The notes under the pieces were generated by a model. The model had not been told where the DNA came from. It saw only the letters and a program-made list of their open reading frames with translations, and did no database searches. A stretch of DNA of 64,000 nt, from assembly GCF_000429185.2 (NCBI RefSeq), contig NZ_AUBJ02000001.1:5022001-5086000 (forward strand). Reading direction: 5' to 3'. Both the position numbers and the translations under genes were made by a program. The DNA is from Actinoalloteichus caeruleus DSM 43889 (GTDB lineage Bacteria > Actinomycetota > Actinomycetes > Mycobacteriales > Pseudonocardiaceae). Positions 34,533 to 43,808 of the stretch are shown one piece after another; positions within the stretch are counted from its first letter, which is position 1, and each line of letters begins with the position of its first letter.

Positions 34533-34584
34533 GGTCACCGGTCGGTGACCGTCCAGCACACCGGAATGTGAACGGGACGTGAAC
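34533..34584 (-). promoter_or_regulatory. PHO-box-like direct repeats and dyad upstream of the phosphoesterase
   Basis: On the minus strand GTTCAC occurs twice exactly 11 bp apart (34584-34579 and 34573-34568), as in actinomycete PhoP sites built of 11-bp GTTCACC-type units. Further downstream a GGTCACC/GGTGACC dyad (34533-34550) may extend the site. The repeats lie about 120 bp before the phosphoesterase start. Regulation by PhoP is inferred. Confidence 0.6.
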
Positions 34585-34672
34585 CGCCGCCGGAGTGGTC
34601 GCGGGCGCACCCGTGCGGGCACCCGACGGACCGACGTGGTGCCCGTCGGTGGGCAGGGGCAGGATCACCGCC

Positions 34673-35101
34673 ATGACCACACCACCGGAGGGGACACCGC
34701 GGCAGGACCCGGACAACGGCCGGGGACTCGACCCACGTGACCGCGTCCTGAGACTGTGCGAGGAACTGCCCGGCGTGCGGCGGGAGTACCCCTTCGGGGA
34801 GGACACCGCCGTGTTCAAGGTCGGCGGGCGCATCTTCGCCCTGGTCGCGCTGGGCGGCGAGCACGGCCGGGTCACCCTCAAGTGCGAGCCGGAGTACGGG
34901 GCCCTCCTGGTGGACCGCCACCCCGGCGTCATCCCCGGGTACCACATGAACAAGCGGCACTGGATCACCGTCGACCTCGCGCACGCACTCCCGGACGACC
35001 TCCTCGACGAGCTGGTGGAGGACTCCCACGACCTCGTCGTCGCGGCCCTCCCCGTGCGCGCTCGACCCGGCGTGGCGAGCGGCCGCCCGACCGGGGAGTG
35101 A
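34673..35101 (+). CDS. MmcQ/YjbR family protein
   Basis: 142 residues from ATG 34673. Features: VLRLCEELPGVRREYPFGED, AVFKVGGRIFALVAL, LKCEPEYGALL, HPGVIPGYHMNKRHWITVD and LLDELVEDSHDLVV, typical of the CyaY-like-fold YjbR family, annotated as DNA-binding but of unclear role. A 30-residue polar N-terminus is extra. Single gene, divergent from the phosphoesterase. Confidence 0.9.
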   Translation: MTTPPEGTPRQDPDNGRGLDPRDRVLRLCEELPGVRREYPFGEDTAVFKVGGRIFALVALGGEHGRVTLKCEPEYGALLVDRHPGVIPGYHMNKRHWITVDLAHALPDDLLDELVEDSHDLVVAALPVRARPGVASGRPTGE

Positions 35102-35334
35102 GCGTCCCCGCCGTCCCAGGCGTGCGGAGCCGGCAGGGGCCGCTCCCCGCCGCGGCCGGCGGGAGCTCGGGACCGGGCGGGGCATGGGCGGGATGACCAA
35201 CACGCTCGGAGGACGCCGACCGGTTGGGAAGATCGCGGTGCCCACCGTCGTTCTTCTGGTCACCCGTTCCGGAAACGGTGCCCCGGTGCGGACGTGACTG
35301 CCGACGGCGTTGAGGCCGGGGCGAAGGGGGACGC

Positions 35335-36366
35335 ATGAGCGAGACGGTGTTCCGCAGCGAGGAGCTGCCGGAGGCGGAGCGGTTCGAGCGCTGGCGTGAG
35401 TTGATGGCCAGCACGCACGCCCCCATGGAGCTGTCCAGCGAGTACGCCGGGGCCTACCGGGTCACTCGTCGGCTGATCGAGCTCGGCCCGGTGGTCGTGT
35501 GGCCGGTCGCACTCCAACCGGTGGTCATGGACCGCACGGCCAGGCTCGTGCGCCAGTCCGACCCGGGGGGTTACCACCTCTCCTACATGTTGGGCGGGAC
35601 GCTCGGCGTGTCCCGTGCCCGCCAGGAGGAGACGGAACACGGGCCCCACCACTTCCACACCACCAACACGTCCCACACCTACCGGGTGCACGTGCGGAAC
35701 GGCAGCGGTTCGCTGATCCACGGCGTCGCGGTGGAACTGCCGCAGGACAGCCTGCCCATGCCACGTCGGCAGTCCGAGCGGGCGATCGGACGTCGGATGA
35801 CGGACCAGGACGGCATGGGCGCGATGCTGGGCGCGCTCCTCCGCCAGCTCGCCGCCGCCCCCACGGAGTTCGGCCGGGAGGAGGCCGCCCGGCTGGGGGG
35901 CGTGCTCGTCGACCTGGTGGCCGCGATGTTCGCCGGCGTGGTCGACGGGGGAGAGCTGTCCCCGGAGGCCAGACGGCGGAACCTGGTCCTCCGGGTCAAG
36001 GCCTTCGCGCGTCGGAACCTCGGCGCTCCGCTGACGCCCGCCATGCTCGCCTCGGCACACCACATCTCGGTGAGCTACCTGCACCGCCTGTTCCGGGACG
36101 AGGCGGAAACGGTGTCCGAATGGGTCCGGCGGGAGCGTCTGGAGCGGATTCGGCAGGAGCTCCGGGACCCGCGCAACGCCGGCGTGCCGATCCACCACCT
36201 CGCCGAGCGCCGAGGGTTCGGGCACCACGCGGCCTTCAGCCGGGCGTTCCGGGCCGCCTACGGGATGACGCCCAGGGACTACCGGAACAACCCCGGGGCC
36301 GAGGTCGAGCGGCCCGGCGACCACCGGGCGGATCCCGGCTCCACTGGCGGAGCGCTCGACCGCTGA
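35335..36366 (+). CDS. AraC family transcriptional regulator
   Basis: 343 residues. N-terminal ~200 residues form a cupin-like AraC-binding-2 domain (FERWRELMASTHAPMEL near the start, VSRARQEETEHGPHHF). C-terminal double helix-turn-helix: LTPAMLASAHHISVSYLHRL, LERIRQELRD, and IHHLAERRGFGHHAAFSRAF, then YGMTPRDYR. No operon partner; the target is not evident. Confidence 0.92.
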   Translation: MSETVFRSEELPEAERFERWRELMASTHAPMELSSEYAGAYRVTRRLIELGPVVVWPVALQPVVMDRTARLVRQSDPGGYHLSYMLGGTLGVSRARQEETEHGPHHFHTTNTSHTYRVHVRNGSGSLIHGVAVELPQDSLPMPRRQSERAIGRRMTDQDGMGAMLGALLRQLAAAPTEFGREEAARLGGVLVDLVAAMFAGVVDGGELSPEARRRNLVLRVKAFARRNLGAPLTPAMLASAHHISVSYLHRLFRDEAETVSEWVRRERLERIRQELRDPRNAGVPIHHLAERRGFGHHAAFSRAFRAAYGMTPRDYRNNPGAEVERPGDHRADPGSTGGALDR

Positions 36367-36866
36367 GGGTGGGGTCACCCGCCGGGGGAACACACCACAG
36401 GGGCGTGTCGACCACGGCGGCGGCAGCCGGTGAGGCGATCCGAACGGCCAGTGCCCGCGCCCCGGTACGGGGCCGGAACCTTCCGGGACCGCCGATCATG
36501 CCGAGGGAGCGAGTCGTCTCGCTGTCCTGCCGTCCTCGGAACGTCATGATCTCGTCCACTGTACGTCAAGGACACTGAGCCGTTCGCCGGTTAGCGTGGT
36601 CCCTGCCCGAGGGGAACCTTCCATGGGCGGGGGAAGGGGCCACGTCGTCGCGGTCGCATGGCCGGCGGCGACGCGGCCCCGTCAGCCACGAGGCCGGAGC
36701 GCGACGGTGGTCGCCCGTGCCCGGTGACGGCGTGGCTGTCGGTCGGAGGCCCGCCTCGCACCCCCGACCACCCGATCCGGCCTCACGGTCTGGCGCGGCC
36801 GAGTGGCCGGCACGGTTCCCGAACTGGCGTTCCCGCCCGTCAGTGGCCTGTGCCGGAGGAGTGACG
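36367..36866. other. Intergenic region, no supported gene
   Basis: 500 bp between the AraC and SARP genes. GGAGGA at 36855-36860 is the SARP ribosome binding site. No gene or RNA recognised. Confidence 0.4.
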
Positions 36867-37652
36867 ATGTGGTTCGGTGTTCTCGGCCCGGTGACCATCC
36901 TGGGCCCCGGCCCGGCGGTGGCCGGCGGGATGCGCCCCCAGCAGCGGGCACTGCTGGCCGCGCTGCTCGTCGACGTCGACCGCGTCGTGCCAAGGGACCA
37001 GCTGCTCTACCGGGTGTGGGGTGAACACCCCCCACCGCAGGCCGGCCGGACCCTGCACACCCACGTCAGCCGGATCAGGAAGGTGCTCGCCGCGTTGCCC
37101 CGGACGGGCCCCGTCGCCGTGGCGAGTCTGTTCCGGCACGACGGCGGCTACCGACTGGCCACCGATCCCCTGCACGTCGACGCCGTCCGGTTCGAGGCGC
37201 TGGCGGGCTCGGCGGCCCGCGTCCACGACCTCGACCACCGGCGCGTGCTCCTGGAGGAGGCGAGGACGCTGTGGCGGGGAGAGGCGCTGGCCGGGGTGAC
37301 GGGACAGTGGGCCGCCCACCGCAGGTCCCGGTTCCGACACCGCCACCTGGCCGTCACCCTCGACTGGGCCGAGACGATGCGGGCCCTGGGCCACGGCGCG
37401 GCGACGGTCGACCCGCTCACGGAGCTCAGTGAGCGGCATCCGCTGTCGGAGCCCCTCGTCGCGGCACTGGTGCGGGCCCTGTACGCGACGGGTCACCGTG
37501 TCGAGGCGGTGCACCGCTACCAGCGGCTGGAGTCGGAACTGGTCGCCGCGACGGGTGTCCGCCCCGGGCACGAGCTCAGACTCCTGCACGAGGTGGTACT
37601 GCGGGGAGAGCCGCTGGGCCCCGAACCGGTCGGGGCGTTGCCCCGGCTCTGA
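36867..37652 (+). CDS. SARP-type regulator (OmpR-like DNA-binding plus BTAD)
   Basis: 261 residues from ATG 36867. The winged helix is at residues ~5-95 (FGVLGPVTILGPGP, RPQQRALLAALLVDVDRVVP, TLHTHVSRIRKVLAAL). BTAD follows (VDAVRFEALAGSAARV, HPLSEPLVAALVRALYATGH, AVHRYQRLESELVAATGVRP). This is the minimal SARP architecture of pathway-specific activators of antibiotic clusters. No biosynthetic cluster adjoins, so it may be orphan or act at a distance. Confidence 0.92.
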   Translation: MWFGVLGPVTILGPGPAVAGGMRPQQRALLAALLVDVDRVVPRDQLLYRVWGEHPPPQAGRTLHTHVSRIRKVLAALPRTGPVAVASLFRHDGGYRLATDPLHVDAVRFEALAGSAARVHDLDHRRVLLEEARTLWRGEALAGVTGQWAAHRRSRFRHRHLAVTLDWAETMRALGHGAATVDPLTELSERHPLSEPLVAALVRALYATGHRVEAVHRYQRLESELVAATGVRPGHELRLLHEVVLRGEPLGPEPVGALPRL

Positions 37653-38024
37653 CCCAGGTCACGGCCCCGGGGGGCCGGCGCTGGCCGCGAGCACCGTCCT
37701 GGGCCGAGCCCCCCCAGGGCGGGGCGGCGTCCAGAAACCGCCCGGGGACCCCACCGGGCGTGGGAACGGCGGTCAACACCCGGCGGCATGACCACGGCGG
37801 CCGCGCCGCGCCGCCCCACCGAGCGCCCGCCGGACCCGCCCCGGCCGGCGGCCCCCTCGGGGACACGTGGCCGAAGGGATCGCCGCGCCACCCGCCGCCC
37901 GGGGTGGTTGGCGGGAACGGAGGAACCGGACCCACGACGTGGCTGCCCTGCCACAATCGGAGGCCAGGGGCGGTGGTCGTCCTCGGCCGCGGACGGGCGG
38001 CCGGATCCCCTTGGGAGGAACGGC
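37653..38024. other. Intergenic region, no supported gene
   Basis: 370 bp; only shadow frames. GGGAGGAA at 38013-38020 is the ribosome binding site of the next small gene. Confidence 0.4.
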
Positions 38025-38321
38025 GTGAGTGACGCGCGTCCGCGGTCGGATTCGGACCTGGGCCTGTTCGTCGGCGGTGCGGTCAGCGCGTTCGCCGCGC
38101 TGGTCACGCTGATCGCCAGTTTCCCGCTCGCTCCCGTTCCCGCCCTGGTCGCGATGGCGTTCGGGGCGGTGGGGCTGCGGAGGGGGACGCGACGAGGCTT
38201 CTCCCTCCTCGTCCTGATCACCGGAACGGCGGTCGTCGTGCTCAGCATCGTCGGGATGCTGACCCTGCTGAGCGCCACCGAGGGGATCGAGAGCCACGTC
38301 GTCACCGTCGTCGACGAGTGA
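38025..38321 (+). CDS. Small two- to three-helix membrane protein
   Basis: 98 residues from GTG 38025 with a good ribosome binding site. Hydrophobic segments LGLFVGGAVSAFAALVTLIA, VPALVAMAFGAVGL and FSLLVLITGTAVVVLSIVGM, separated by the basic turn RRGTRRG, give a DUF4190-like pattern. Function unknown; no operon partner. Confidence 0.72.
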   Translation: MSDARPRSDSDLGLFVGGAVSAFAALVTLIASFPLAPVPALVAMAFGAVGLRRGTRRGFSLLVLITGTAVVVLSIVGMLTLLSATEGIESHVVTVVDE

Positions 38322-38807
38322 CCCTCGACCGTGGTCGAACTCCCGGCCCCGCGACGTGGCGGCCACGGCGCGGCCCCGCGGGGGCGGGGCTGGCCCGGAA
38401 CCGGGGTGACCGCCGGCCACCAGGCCGCGCACGCGGAACGGCCGGCTCGTGGTCCCGCCGCTCACCGGGCATCGGCCGTCCAGCGAGGCCCCGGTGCCGA
38501 ACCCGCGCGGTGCGCGGCCGGTGGAGCTCGCGGACCTCGGTCGACCAGGTACGTCCACGCTCGGTCGGCCCCGGTTCCCCCCGGACTTCGACCGGAAGTA
38601 CCCGGCCCGCTGCGCCTGGGGTAACGGCGTCCCGTGGTCACCGGCCGTGGCCTCGCCCTGGCCCCGGTGGCGGGGGTGCTCGCGCTCGCGAACCTCGTGA
38701 GCTGGTCGCGGGGCTGAGGTCGAGGACAGTGCGACGGCGGTCGTGAGCCGGACACCACGCCGGAGCGGTCGGTCCGGGAGGTCGCGAACGGCCGCACGTG
38801 GAACGAC
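38322..38807. other. Intergenic region, no supported gene
   Basis: Nearly 490 bp of GC-rich sequence with open but unconvincing frames on both strands. Nothing recognisable until the tRNA-Lys terminator. Confidence 0.4.
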
Positions 38808-38842
38808 GAATCCCCGTGGGCCACGAGGGCTCACGGGGATTC
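38808..38842 (-). terminator. Terminator hairpin downstream of tRNA-Lys
   Basis: GAATCCCCGTGGGCC pairs with the stretch ending CACGGGGATTC (11 perfect pairs extended by a G-U pair and GC pairs) around an ACGA loop. It lies about 50 bp past the tRNA 3' end. Confidence 0.75.
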
Positions 38843-38894
38843 ACCTGGTATCGTCTGCTGGTCCGTTCGCGCTGGTCGAACGGGTTGTGCCAGC

Positions 38895-38970
38895 TGGTGC
38901 GCCATCAGGGACTCGAACCCCGAACCCGCGGATTAAGAGTCCGCTGCTCTGCCAGTTGAGCTAATGGCGC
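38895..38970 (-). tRNA. tRNA-Lys (anticodon CTT), CCA encoded
   Basis: The minus strand folds as a complete tRNA: acceptor GCGCCAT/ATGGCGC, D arm with AGCTCA, anticodon stem GCGGA/TCCGC around loop CTCTTAA (anticodon CTT, reads AAG), T arm with GGTTCGAGTCC, discriminator A at 38898 and CCA encoded at 38895-38897. Confidence 0.97.
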
Positions 38971-39012
38971 CTGTGGGGTGCTGACTGGCTGGCTGCCAGT
39001 GCTCCTCCAGTA

Positions 39013-39052
39013 TTCCTCGCCGGTCTGGTCGCTCTCCCCGACCGGCGAGGAA
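39013..39052. other. 13-bp hairpin upstream of tRNA-Lys
   Basis: TTCCTCGCCGGTC (39013-39025) and its exact complement (39040-39052) with a 14-base loop, 43 bp before the tRNA 5' end. It could terminate read-through toward the tRNA or be part of its leader; the role is open. The rest of 38971-39350 holds only promoter sequence for the flanking tRNA and transpeptidase genes. Confidence 0.55.
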
Positions 39053-39350
39053 ACTCTAACACAGCCCCGTTCGTGGCCCCCGCACCGGCCCCCCGCCCAG
39101 TGCCCGGAGTGGTCCGACCCAACGCGATCTTCACCCGGATGCCTGGTCGTGCTCCGAATGGATGAAGAGGTGCGTGCCTTCGCCCCTTCTGGCAACCGAT
39201 TCGGCCGTACATACGTCTACCTGGGTAAAGGCAGGTTCAGGGCGAGTCCGTGCGTGGCGGTCCTCGTCGTGTCACCGAACCGCCTGTTACTCCGTTGAGC
39301 GCAATGGCGGTCCACCATTGGTGGGCCTGGGGGAACGAGGACGAACGACT

Positions 39351-40588
39351 ATGCACAGGATCACTGGCGTCGCGAGCGGCAGGCGGAAGTCGGGGCGTGT
39401 CCGACTGCTCGCAGCGGTGCTGGGTCTTACCGCGGTGATCACCGCGAGTTGCACCAGCGGCAGCGCGGCCCCGTCCGGGGCGGCGCCCCCGGGAGCTCCG
39501 CGCCGCCGGAGAACGAGCCGCTGTCCCTGGTCTTCAGCACCGAGGACGAGGCCACCGACGTCGCACCCGGGGAACCCGTCACCGTGGCCGCCGAGGGGGG
39601 CGTGCTCACCGAGGTGACGATGCTGAACCCCGACGGCGTCGAGGTGGACGGGGAACTGGCCGAGGACGGCAGCGGGTGGACGACGGCCGAGCCGCTCGGC
39701 TACGGACGGACCTACACGTTGTCGGTGGCGGGGGAGGGTGACGACGGCCAGGAGCGGTCCGAGGAGATCACCTTCACCACCGTCCAGCCCGCGCAGCAGA
39801 CCTACGTCGGCTTCTCGCCCCTCCCGGGGGAGACCGTCGGCGTGGGACACCCACTGGCCTTCTACTTCTCCGAGGGGGTCCCCCTGGAGGACAAGCAGGC
39901 GGTGGAGGACTCGATCACCATCACCACCGACCCCGAAGTCGAGGGTGCCTTCTACTGGTTCGACGACACACGGGTGCACTGGCGGCCGGAGGAGTACTGG
40001 GAGCCGGGCACGAAGATCAGCATCGACGCCGACATCTACGGCAGGCACTTCGGCAACGGCGTCTACGGCAAGGAGAGCCGCACCTCCGAGCTGACGATCG
40101 GCGACTCCTTCGTCGCCCACGCCGACGGCTCCACCTACCAGCTGACGGTGGAGATCAACGGCGAGGTCGTGAAGAAGTTCCCGATGTCCCTGGGCAAGCC
40201 CGACTTCCGGTCCTGGGACGGGGTGCACGTGGTGACCGAGAAGCACGCCGACTACCTGATGGACTCCTCGACCTACGGGCTGCCGCTGGACCAGGGGGGC
40301 TACCAGACCCAGGTCAAGTGGGCGACCCGGATCGCCAACAACGGCGAGTTCGTGCACGCCGCGCCCTGGTCCGTGCCGCAGCAGGGCAAGGAGCACGTCA
40401 GCCACGGCTGCATCAACCTGTCCATGGAGAACGCGAAGTGGTTCTACGACAACGTCAAGCGGGGTGACGTCGTGCTGATCACCGACTCCGGCGGCCGGGA
40501 GCTGCCGGGGGACGGCGGCCGAGGGGGCTTCAACGACTGGCAGATCCCGTGGGAGGAGTGGCTCACCGGCGGCGTGCGCGCCGGCTGA
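39351..40588 (+). CDS. L,D-transpeptidase lipoprotein (LdtMt2-like), frameshifted near the N-terminus
   Basis: ATG 39351 opens a lipoprotein signal (VRLLAAVLGLTAVITASC) with lipobox Cys. The frame is then broken in the C run at 39486-39490: one added C joins it to PPENEPLSLVFSTEDEATDV, giving 412 residues. Two Ig-like domains follow (residues ~50-250), then a YkuD catalytic domain with GVHVVTEKH and SHGCINLSMENAKWFYDNVK, where the Cys is the nucleophile. Forms 3-3 peptidoglycan cross-links outside the membrane. As written, the body would have to start internally and lose its export signal, so a sequencing indel is likely. Confidence 0.82.
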
Positions 40589-40610
40589 TCCGCGAGCGCG
40601 ACGGGCGGAG

Positions 40611-40640
40611 GCGCGGCCCGGGCCATTCGGCCCGGGCCGC
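40611..40640. terminator. Bidirectional terminator hairpin
   Basis: Perfect 13-bp stem CGCGGCCCGGGCC with complement and ATTC loop, 22 bp after the transpeptidase stop and 66 bp from the convergent MarR stop. Confidence 0.78.
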
Positions 40641-40706
40641 GCGTCGTTCCAGGCGGCGGGCGGTGGACCGAGCCGGTCCGGACCCGCCGGGCGACCCCGC
40701 TCCGCG

Positions 40707-41156
40707 TCACGGAGTACCCAGCCAGCTCTCGTCGTCGGTCGCGTGGGCCAGCAGCCGCCGCAGGAGTGTCCGCAGCGTGTGGATCTCGGAGGCCCGAAGG
40801 CCGCCGAGGAACTCCTCCTCCACCAGGCGGAGCCGGTCGTCGACCTGGTTCATCAGCCGTCGCGTCCCCCTGGTCAGTTCGAGCCGCCGGGTGCGGCCGG
40901 AGGAACCCGGGAGCCGGCGGAGGTAACCGGCCTGCTCGAGCGCGCCCACCATCTCGTGCAGCGACTGCCTCGTCACACCGAGCTGGCGGGCCAGGTCGGA
41001 CATCGTCAGTTCCGGCTCGAGATCGAGCTGGACGAGCACGCCGAACTGCCGAATCGTGAGGTTGTGCTGGCGCAGCGCCTCGTTGGCCTGGCGGGTGGCG
41101 ACGGTGAAGGCGTAGGCGAGGAGGTACGGAACGGCGGGCGCCGGCTGCTCGTCCAT
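40707..41156 (-). CDS. MarR family transcriptional regulator
   Basis: 149 residues from ATG 41156. DNA-binding region: LTIRQFGVLVQLDLEPELTM, SDLARQLGVTRQSLHEMVGA, LEQAGYLRRLPGSSGRTRRL with the wing. Located about 0.6 kb from the operator-like palindrome before the ABC exporter, which it may regulate; the gap makes this uncertain. Confidence 0.88.
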   Translation of the reverse strand: MDEQPAPAVPYLLAYAFTVATRQANEALRQHNLTIRQFGVLVQLDLEPELTMSDLARQLGVTRQSLHEMVGALEQAGYLRRLPGSSGRTRRLELTRGTRRLMNQVDDRLRLVEEEFLGGLRASEIHTLRTLLRRLLAHATDDESWLGTP

Positions 41157-41758
41157 CGCGCCGACGATACGGGCGGCGTGACTCGACTGGCGCCGCCCGT
41201 CGCCTCCCGGTCCGGTCTCCCGTGCCTGCCGCCGTCGACCGGCGCCCCCCGGGTTCACCGCGCCGTGCCGTGGGAGGCGTTGTTCACCAGCGGGTGCGCG
41301 GAGCCCGGCCGAGGGGGCGTGACCGAGGTCGTGGTCGACGAGGACGCCGTGCGGCACGACGTCGAGCGATCGGTGACCACGCCGAGGCGGCGACCCCGTG
41401 ATCCCGTCGGGGCGCCACGGCGTCTCGACCGGTCGGCCTGAGTGCACGGGTGCGGCCCGGCTCCGGGCGCCGGGGCGTCGCTGTCAGTGGGACCCCGCGC
41501 ACGGTCGCGCCGCTCCAACCGGTCGGGACTTCCGGGGTCGGGTCGGCCGTCCTGCCGTGCGCGGTCGACGCGGCCGGGTGGGCCGGGATCCCTGCCCTGG
41601 GGCCGCCCGGTGGCGGAGCGCGTTCCCGTGCCGGGCTCGGCCATGCCGCGCCCGGGCCCCCTGATGCCCTGATGCCCACCGGGGACACGGGCGGTGCGCC
41701 CGCCTCGGACCGAGTCGTGCTCGGTCCCGGTCGCGGGCCGCCGAACCGGCAGTTCTCC
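41157..41758. other. Intergenic region, no supported gene
   Basis: 600 bp with GC-rich shadow frames only. It separates the MarR gene from the exporter promoter. A remnant gene cannot be excluded. Confidence 0.4.
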
Positions 41759-41806
41759 GTTGATCGTCAGGCACCCTGACGATCAACGTGTTTTCCGTCC
41801 TAAGCT
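41759..41806 (+). promoter_or_regulatory. Palindromic operator and promoter of the ABC exporter
   Basis: GTTGATCGTCAGG (41759-41771) and its exact complement (41775-41787) flank CAC: a 29-bp perfect dyad. A -35-like CTGACG (41776-41781) lies inside it and TAAGCT (41801-41806) is a plausible -10, so a bound repressor would block RNA polymerase. A terminator reading (T run after the stem) is possible but no gene precedes it. Confidence 0.6.
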
Positions 41807-41912
41807 TTCCGGGCTCCGGGGCCCGGCGGATGGTCGTGGCCCCCTCTCCACCAGTGCGTACCGACCCCGCGTCGGCGAGGACGCATGCCCAAATTTGAGT
41901 ATCGGAGGACCG

Positions 41913-42878
41913 ATGATTCACGCCCGACAACTGGCCAGGACTTTCCAGGTCAAGGGCGAACGGGTCGAGGCCGTGCGCGGCATCGACCTCGACGTGGAAC
42001 CGGGGGAGCTGGTCGCCTTCCTCGGCCCGAACGGGGCCGGCAAGTCGACCAGCCTGCGGATGCTCACCACGCTGCTGCCGCCCACCTCGGGCACCGCGCT
42101 CGTCGCTGGTCACGACGTGACCCACGAGGGCGCGCGCGTGCGCCAGCGGATCGGCTACATCGGGCAGGGCAGTGGTTCCGGCGAGTACATGCTGCCCCGC
42201 GACGAGCTGATGACGCAGTGCCGCGCGTACGGGCTCAGCCGCACCGAGGCCGTGCGGCGCACCGGGGAACTGATGGCGATGCTCGACCTGGAGTCACTGG
42301 CGACGAGGCCCGCGGGCACCTTGTCCGGCGGGCAGCGGCGGCGGCTCGACATCGCCCTCGGGATGGTGCACCGCCCGGCCCTGCTGTTCCTCGACGAGCC
42401 GTCCACCGGCCTGGACCCGCAGAACCGCGCCCACCTCTGGGAACACATCCTCCGGCTCCGCCGGGAATCGGGCACGACCCTGTTCCTCACGACGCACTAC
42501 CTGGACGAGGCCGACGCGATGGCCGAACGGGTGATCATCGTCGACCGGGGCGCCATCGTCGCCGACGACACCGCGGAGAACCTCAAGGCCCAGCTCGCCG
42601 GCGACCTGATCACCCTCACCCTCGCCGACACCGACCACGCCGGCACCGCCGCGGCGATCGCCAGCCGGATGCCCTCGGTGTCCGAGGCCACCGTGGACGG
42701 GACCACCGTCCGGGTCCGCGCGACCTGGGGGGTCGCCGTGCTGCCCGAGTACCTGCGCGCCCTGGACACGTCCGCCGCGCCCGCGCTCACGGCCGAGGTG
42801 CGCACCCCGACCCTGGACGACGTCTTCCTGGCGCTCACCGGCCGTCGGCTGCGGGACGGCGACGCGCCGGAGGAGTGA
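41913..42878 (+). CDS. ABC transporter ATP-binding protein (DrrA-like multidrug exporter)
   Basis: 321 residues from ATG 41913 after CGGAGGACCG. Walker A GPNGAGKS at 38-45, signature LSGGQRRRLDIALG, Walker B LLFLDEPSTGLDP and H-loop TTHYLDEADAMA. The C-terminal extension (TLDDVFLALTGRRL) is typical of the daunorubicin-resistance DrrA family. It powers the permease encoded 59 bp downstream; substrate unknown, probably a hydrophobic drug or antibiotic. Confidence 0.93.
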   Translation: MIHARQLARTFQVKGERVEAVRGIDLDVEPGELVAFLGPNGAGKSTSLRMLTTLLPPTSGTALVAGHDVTHEGARVRQRIGYIGQGSGSGEYMLPRDELMTQCRAYGLSRTEAVRRTGELMAMLDLESLATRPAGTLSGGQRRRLDIALGMVHRPALLFLDEPSTGLDPQNRAHLWEHILRLRRESGTTLFLTTHYLDEADAMAERVIIVDRGAIVADDTAENLKAQLAGDLITLTLADTDHAGTAAAIASRMPSVSEATVDGTTVRVRATWGVAVLPEYLRALDTSAAPALTAEVRTPTLDDVFLALTGRRLRDGDAPEE

Positions 42879-42937
42879 GGTCCCCCGACCACGTCCGCCC
42901 CCACCAACCACGTCGTACCGACAGGAGTACGGACACC

Positions 42938-43693
42938 GTGAACCTCGTCAGCCACACCGGGATCGTCTTCGTGCGGGAGATGCGCCCGGGACTCCGGAAC
43001 CCGCTCGGGCTCGTCTTCCAGATGGCCGAGCCCCTCGTCTTCCTCGTGCTCTTCGGACCGCTGCTCGCGGTCATGCCCTCCGTCGGCGACGGATCCACCT
43101 GGCAGTGGTTCGTGCCGGGCATCGTGGTCATGCTCAGCCTCTTCGGCGCCAGCGGCGCCGGGTACCTCATGCTCACCGAGGCCAGCGCCGGCACCCTGGA
43201 ACGGCTCCTGGCCACCCCGTTGCGCCGGACGGCCATCCTGGCCGGGCGCACCGGGAAGGAGGTGGCGACCCTGCTGGTGCAGGCGCTGCTGATCGTCCTG
43301 GCCACGCTGCCCGTCGGCTTCGACCCGCACCCGCTCGGAGCGCTGGTCGGCCTGCTCCTGCTCGCCGTGTTCGGGGTCGGGCTCGGGTCGCTCTCGATCA
43401 GCCTCGCCTTGGCCATGCGGGACCAGCCGTCCACCTTCTACGGAATCCAGCAGGGGCTGCTCTTCCCCCTGCTCCTGCTGTCGGGTGTCCTGCTCCCCAT
43501 GGACTTCGCTCCCGACTGGTTGCACACCGCGTCCCGGTTCAACCCGCTGACCTACCTGGTCGAGGCGGAGCGGGCGCTGTTCGCCGGTGACCTGGCACAT
43601 CCCTCGGTGCTGTGGGCGGCGTTGACGGCGGTGGCGGTGGCCGTCGTCGGCCTGGCCGTCGGCGCGCGCACGATGCGGCGCGCCTCGTGCTGA
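42938..43693 (+). CDS. ABC-2 type permease (DrrB-like)
   Basis: 251 residues from GTG 42938 (AGGAG ten bases upstream). Six hydrophobic segments with the ABC-2 signature region LERLLATPLRRTAILAGR, and the C-terminal ASRFNPLTYLVEAERALF. Membrane half of the exporter with the preceding ATPase. Confidence 0.92.
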   Translation: MNLVSHTGIVFVREMRPGLRNPLGLVFQMAEPLVFLVLFGPLLAVMPSVGDGSTWQWFVPGIVVMLSLFGASGAGYLMLTEASAGTLERLLATPLRRTAILAGRTGKEVATLLVQALLIVLATLPVGFDPHPLGALVGLLLLAVFGVGLGSLSISLALAMRDQPSTFYGIQQGLLFPLLLLSGVLLPMDFAPDWLHTASRFNPLTYLVEAERALFAGDLAHPSVLWAALTAVAVAVVGLAVGARTMRRASC

Positions 43694-43759
43694 TCGCCGT
43701 CTCCGGCGATTCCCGCTGACGGCGCGGCACCGGGCCCCTCCGCGGCGCGTCCGACACGC

Positions 43760-43803
43760 GGAAGGCCGGGTCGACACTCCGAGGAGTACCGGCCCGGCCT
43801 TCC
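43760..43803. terminator. Hairpin between exporter and tRNA-His
   Basis: GGAAGGCCGGG (43760-43770) pairs with CCCGGCCTTCC (43793-43803). It serves both the exporter operon and the opposite tRNA-His gene. Confidence 0.7.
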
Positions 43804-43808
43804 GTGAC

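Noticed and set aside
41759-41787. Rho-independent terminator before the ABC exporter
   Set aside because: Stem plus T run fits, but no gene ends upstream on that strand and the dyad overlaps a plausible -35, so an operator is preferred.
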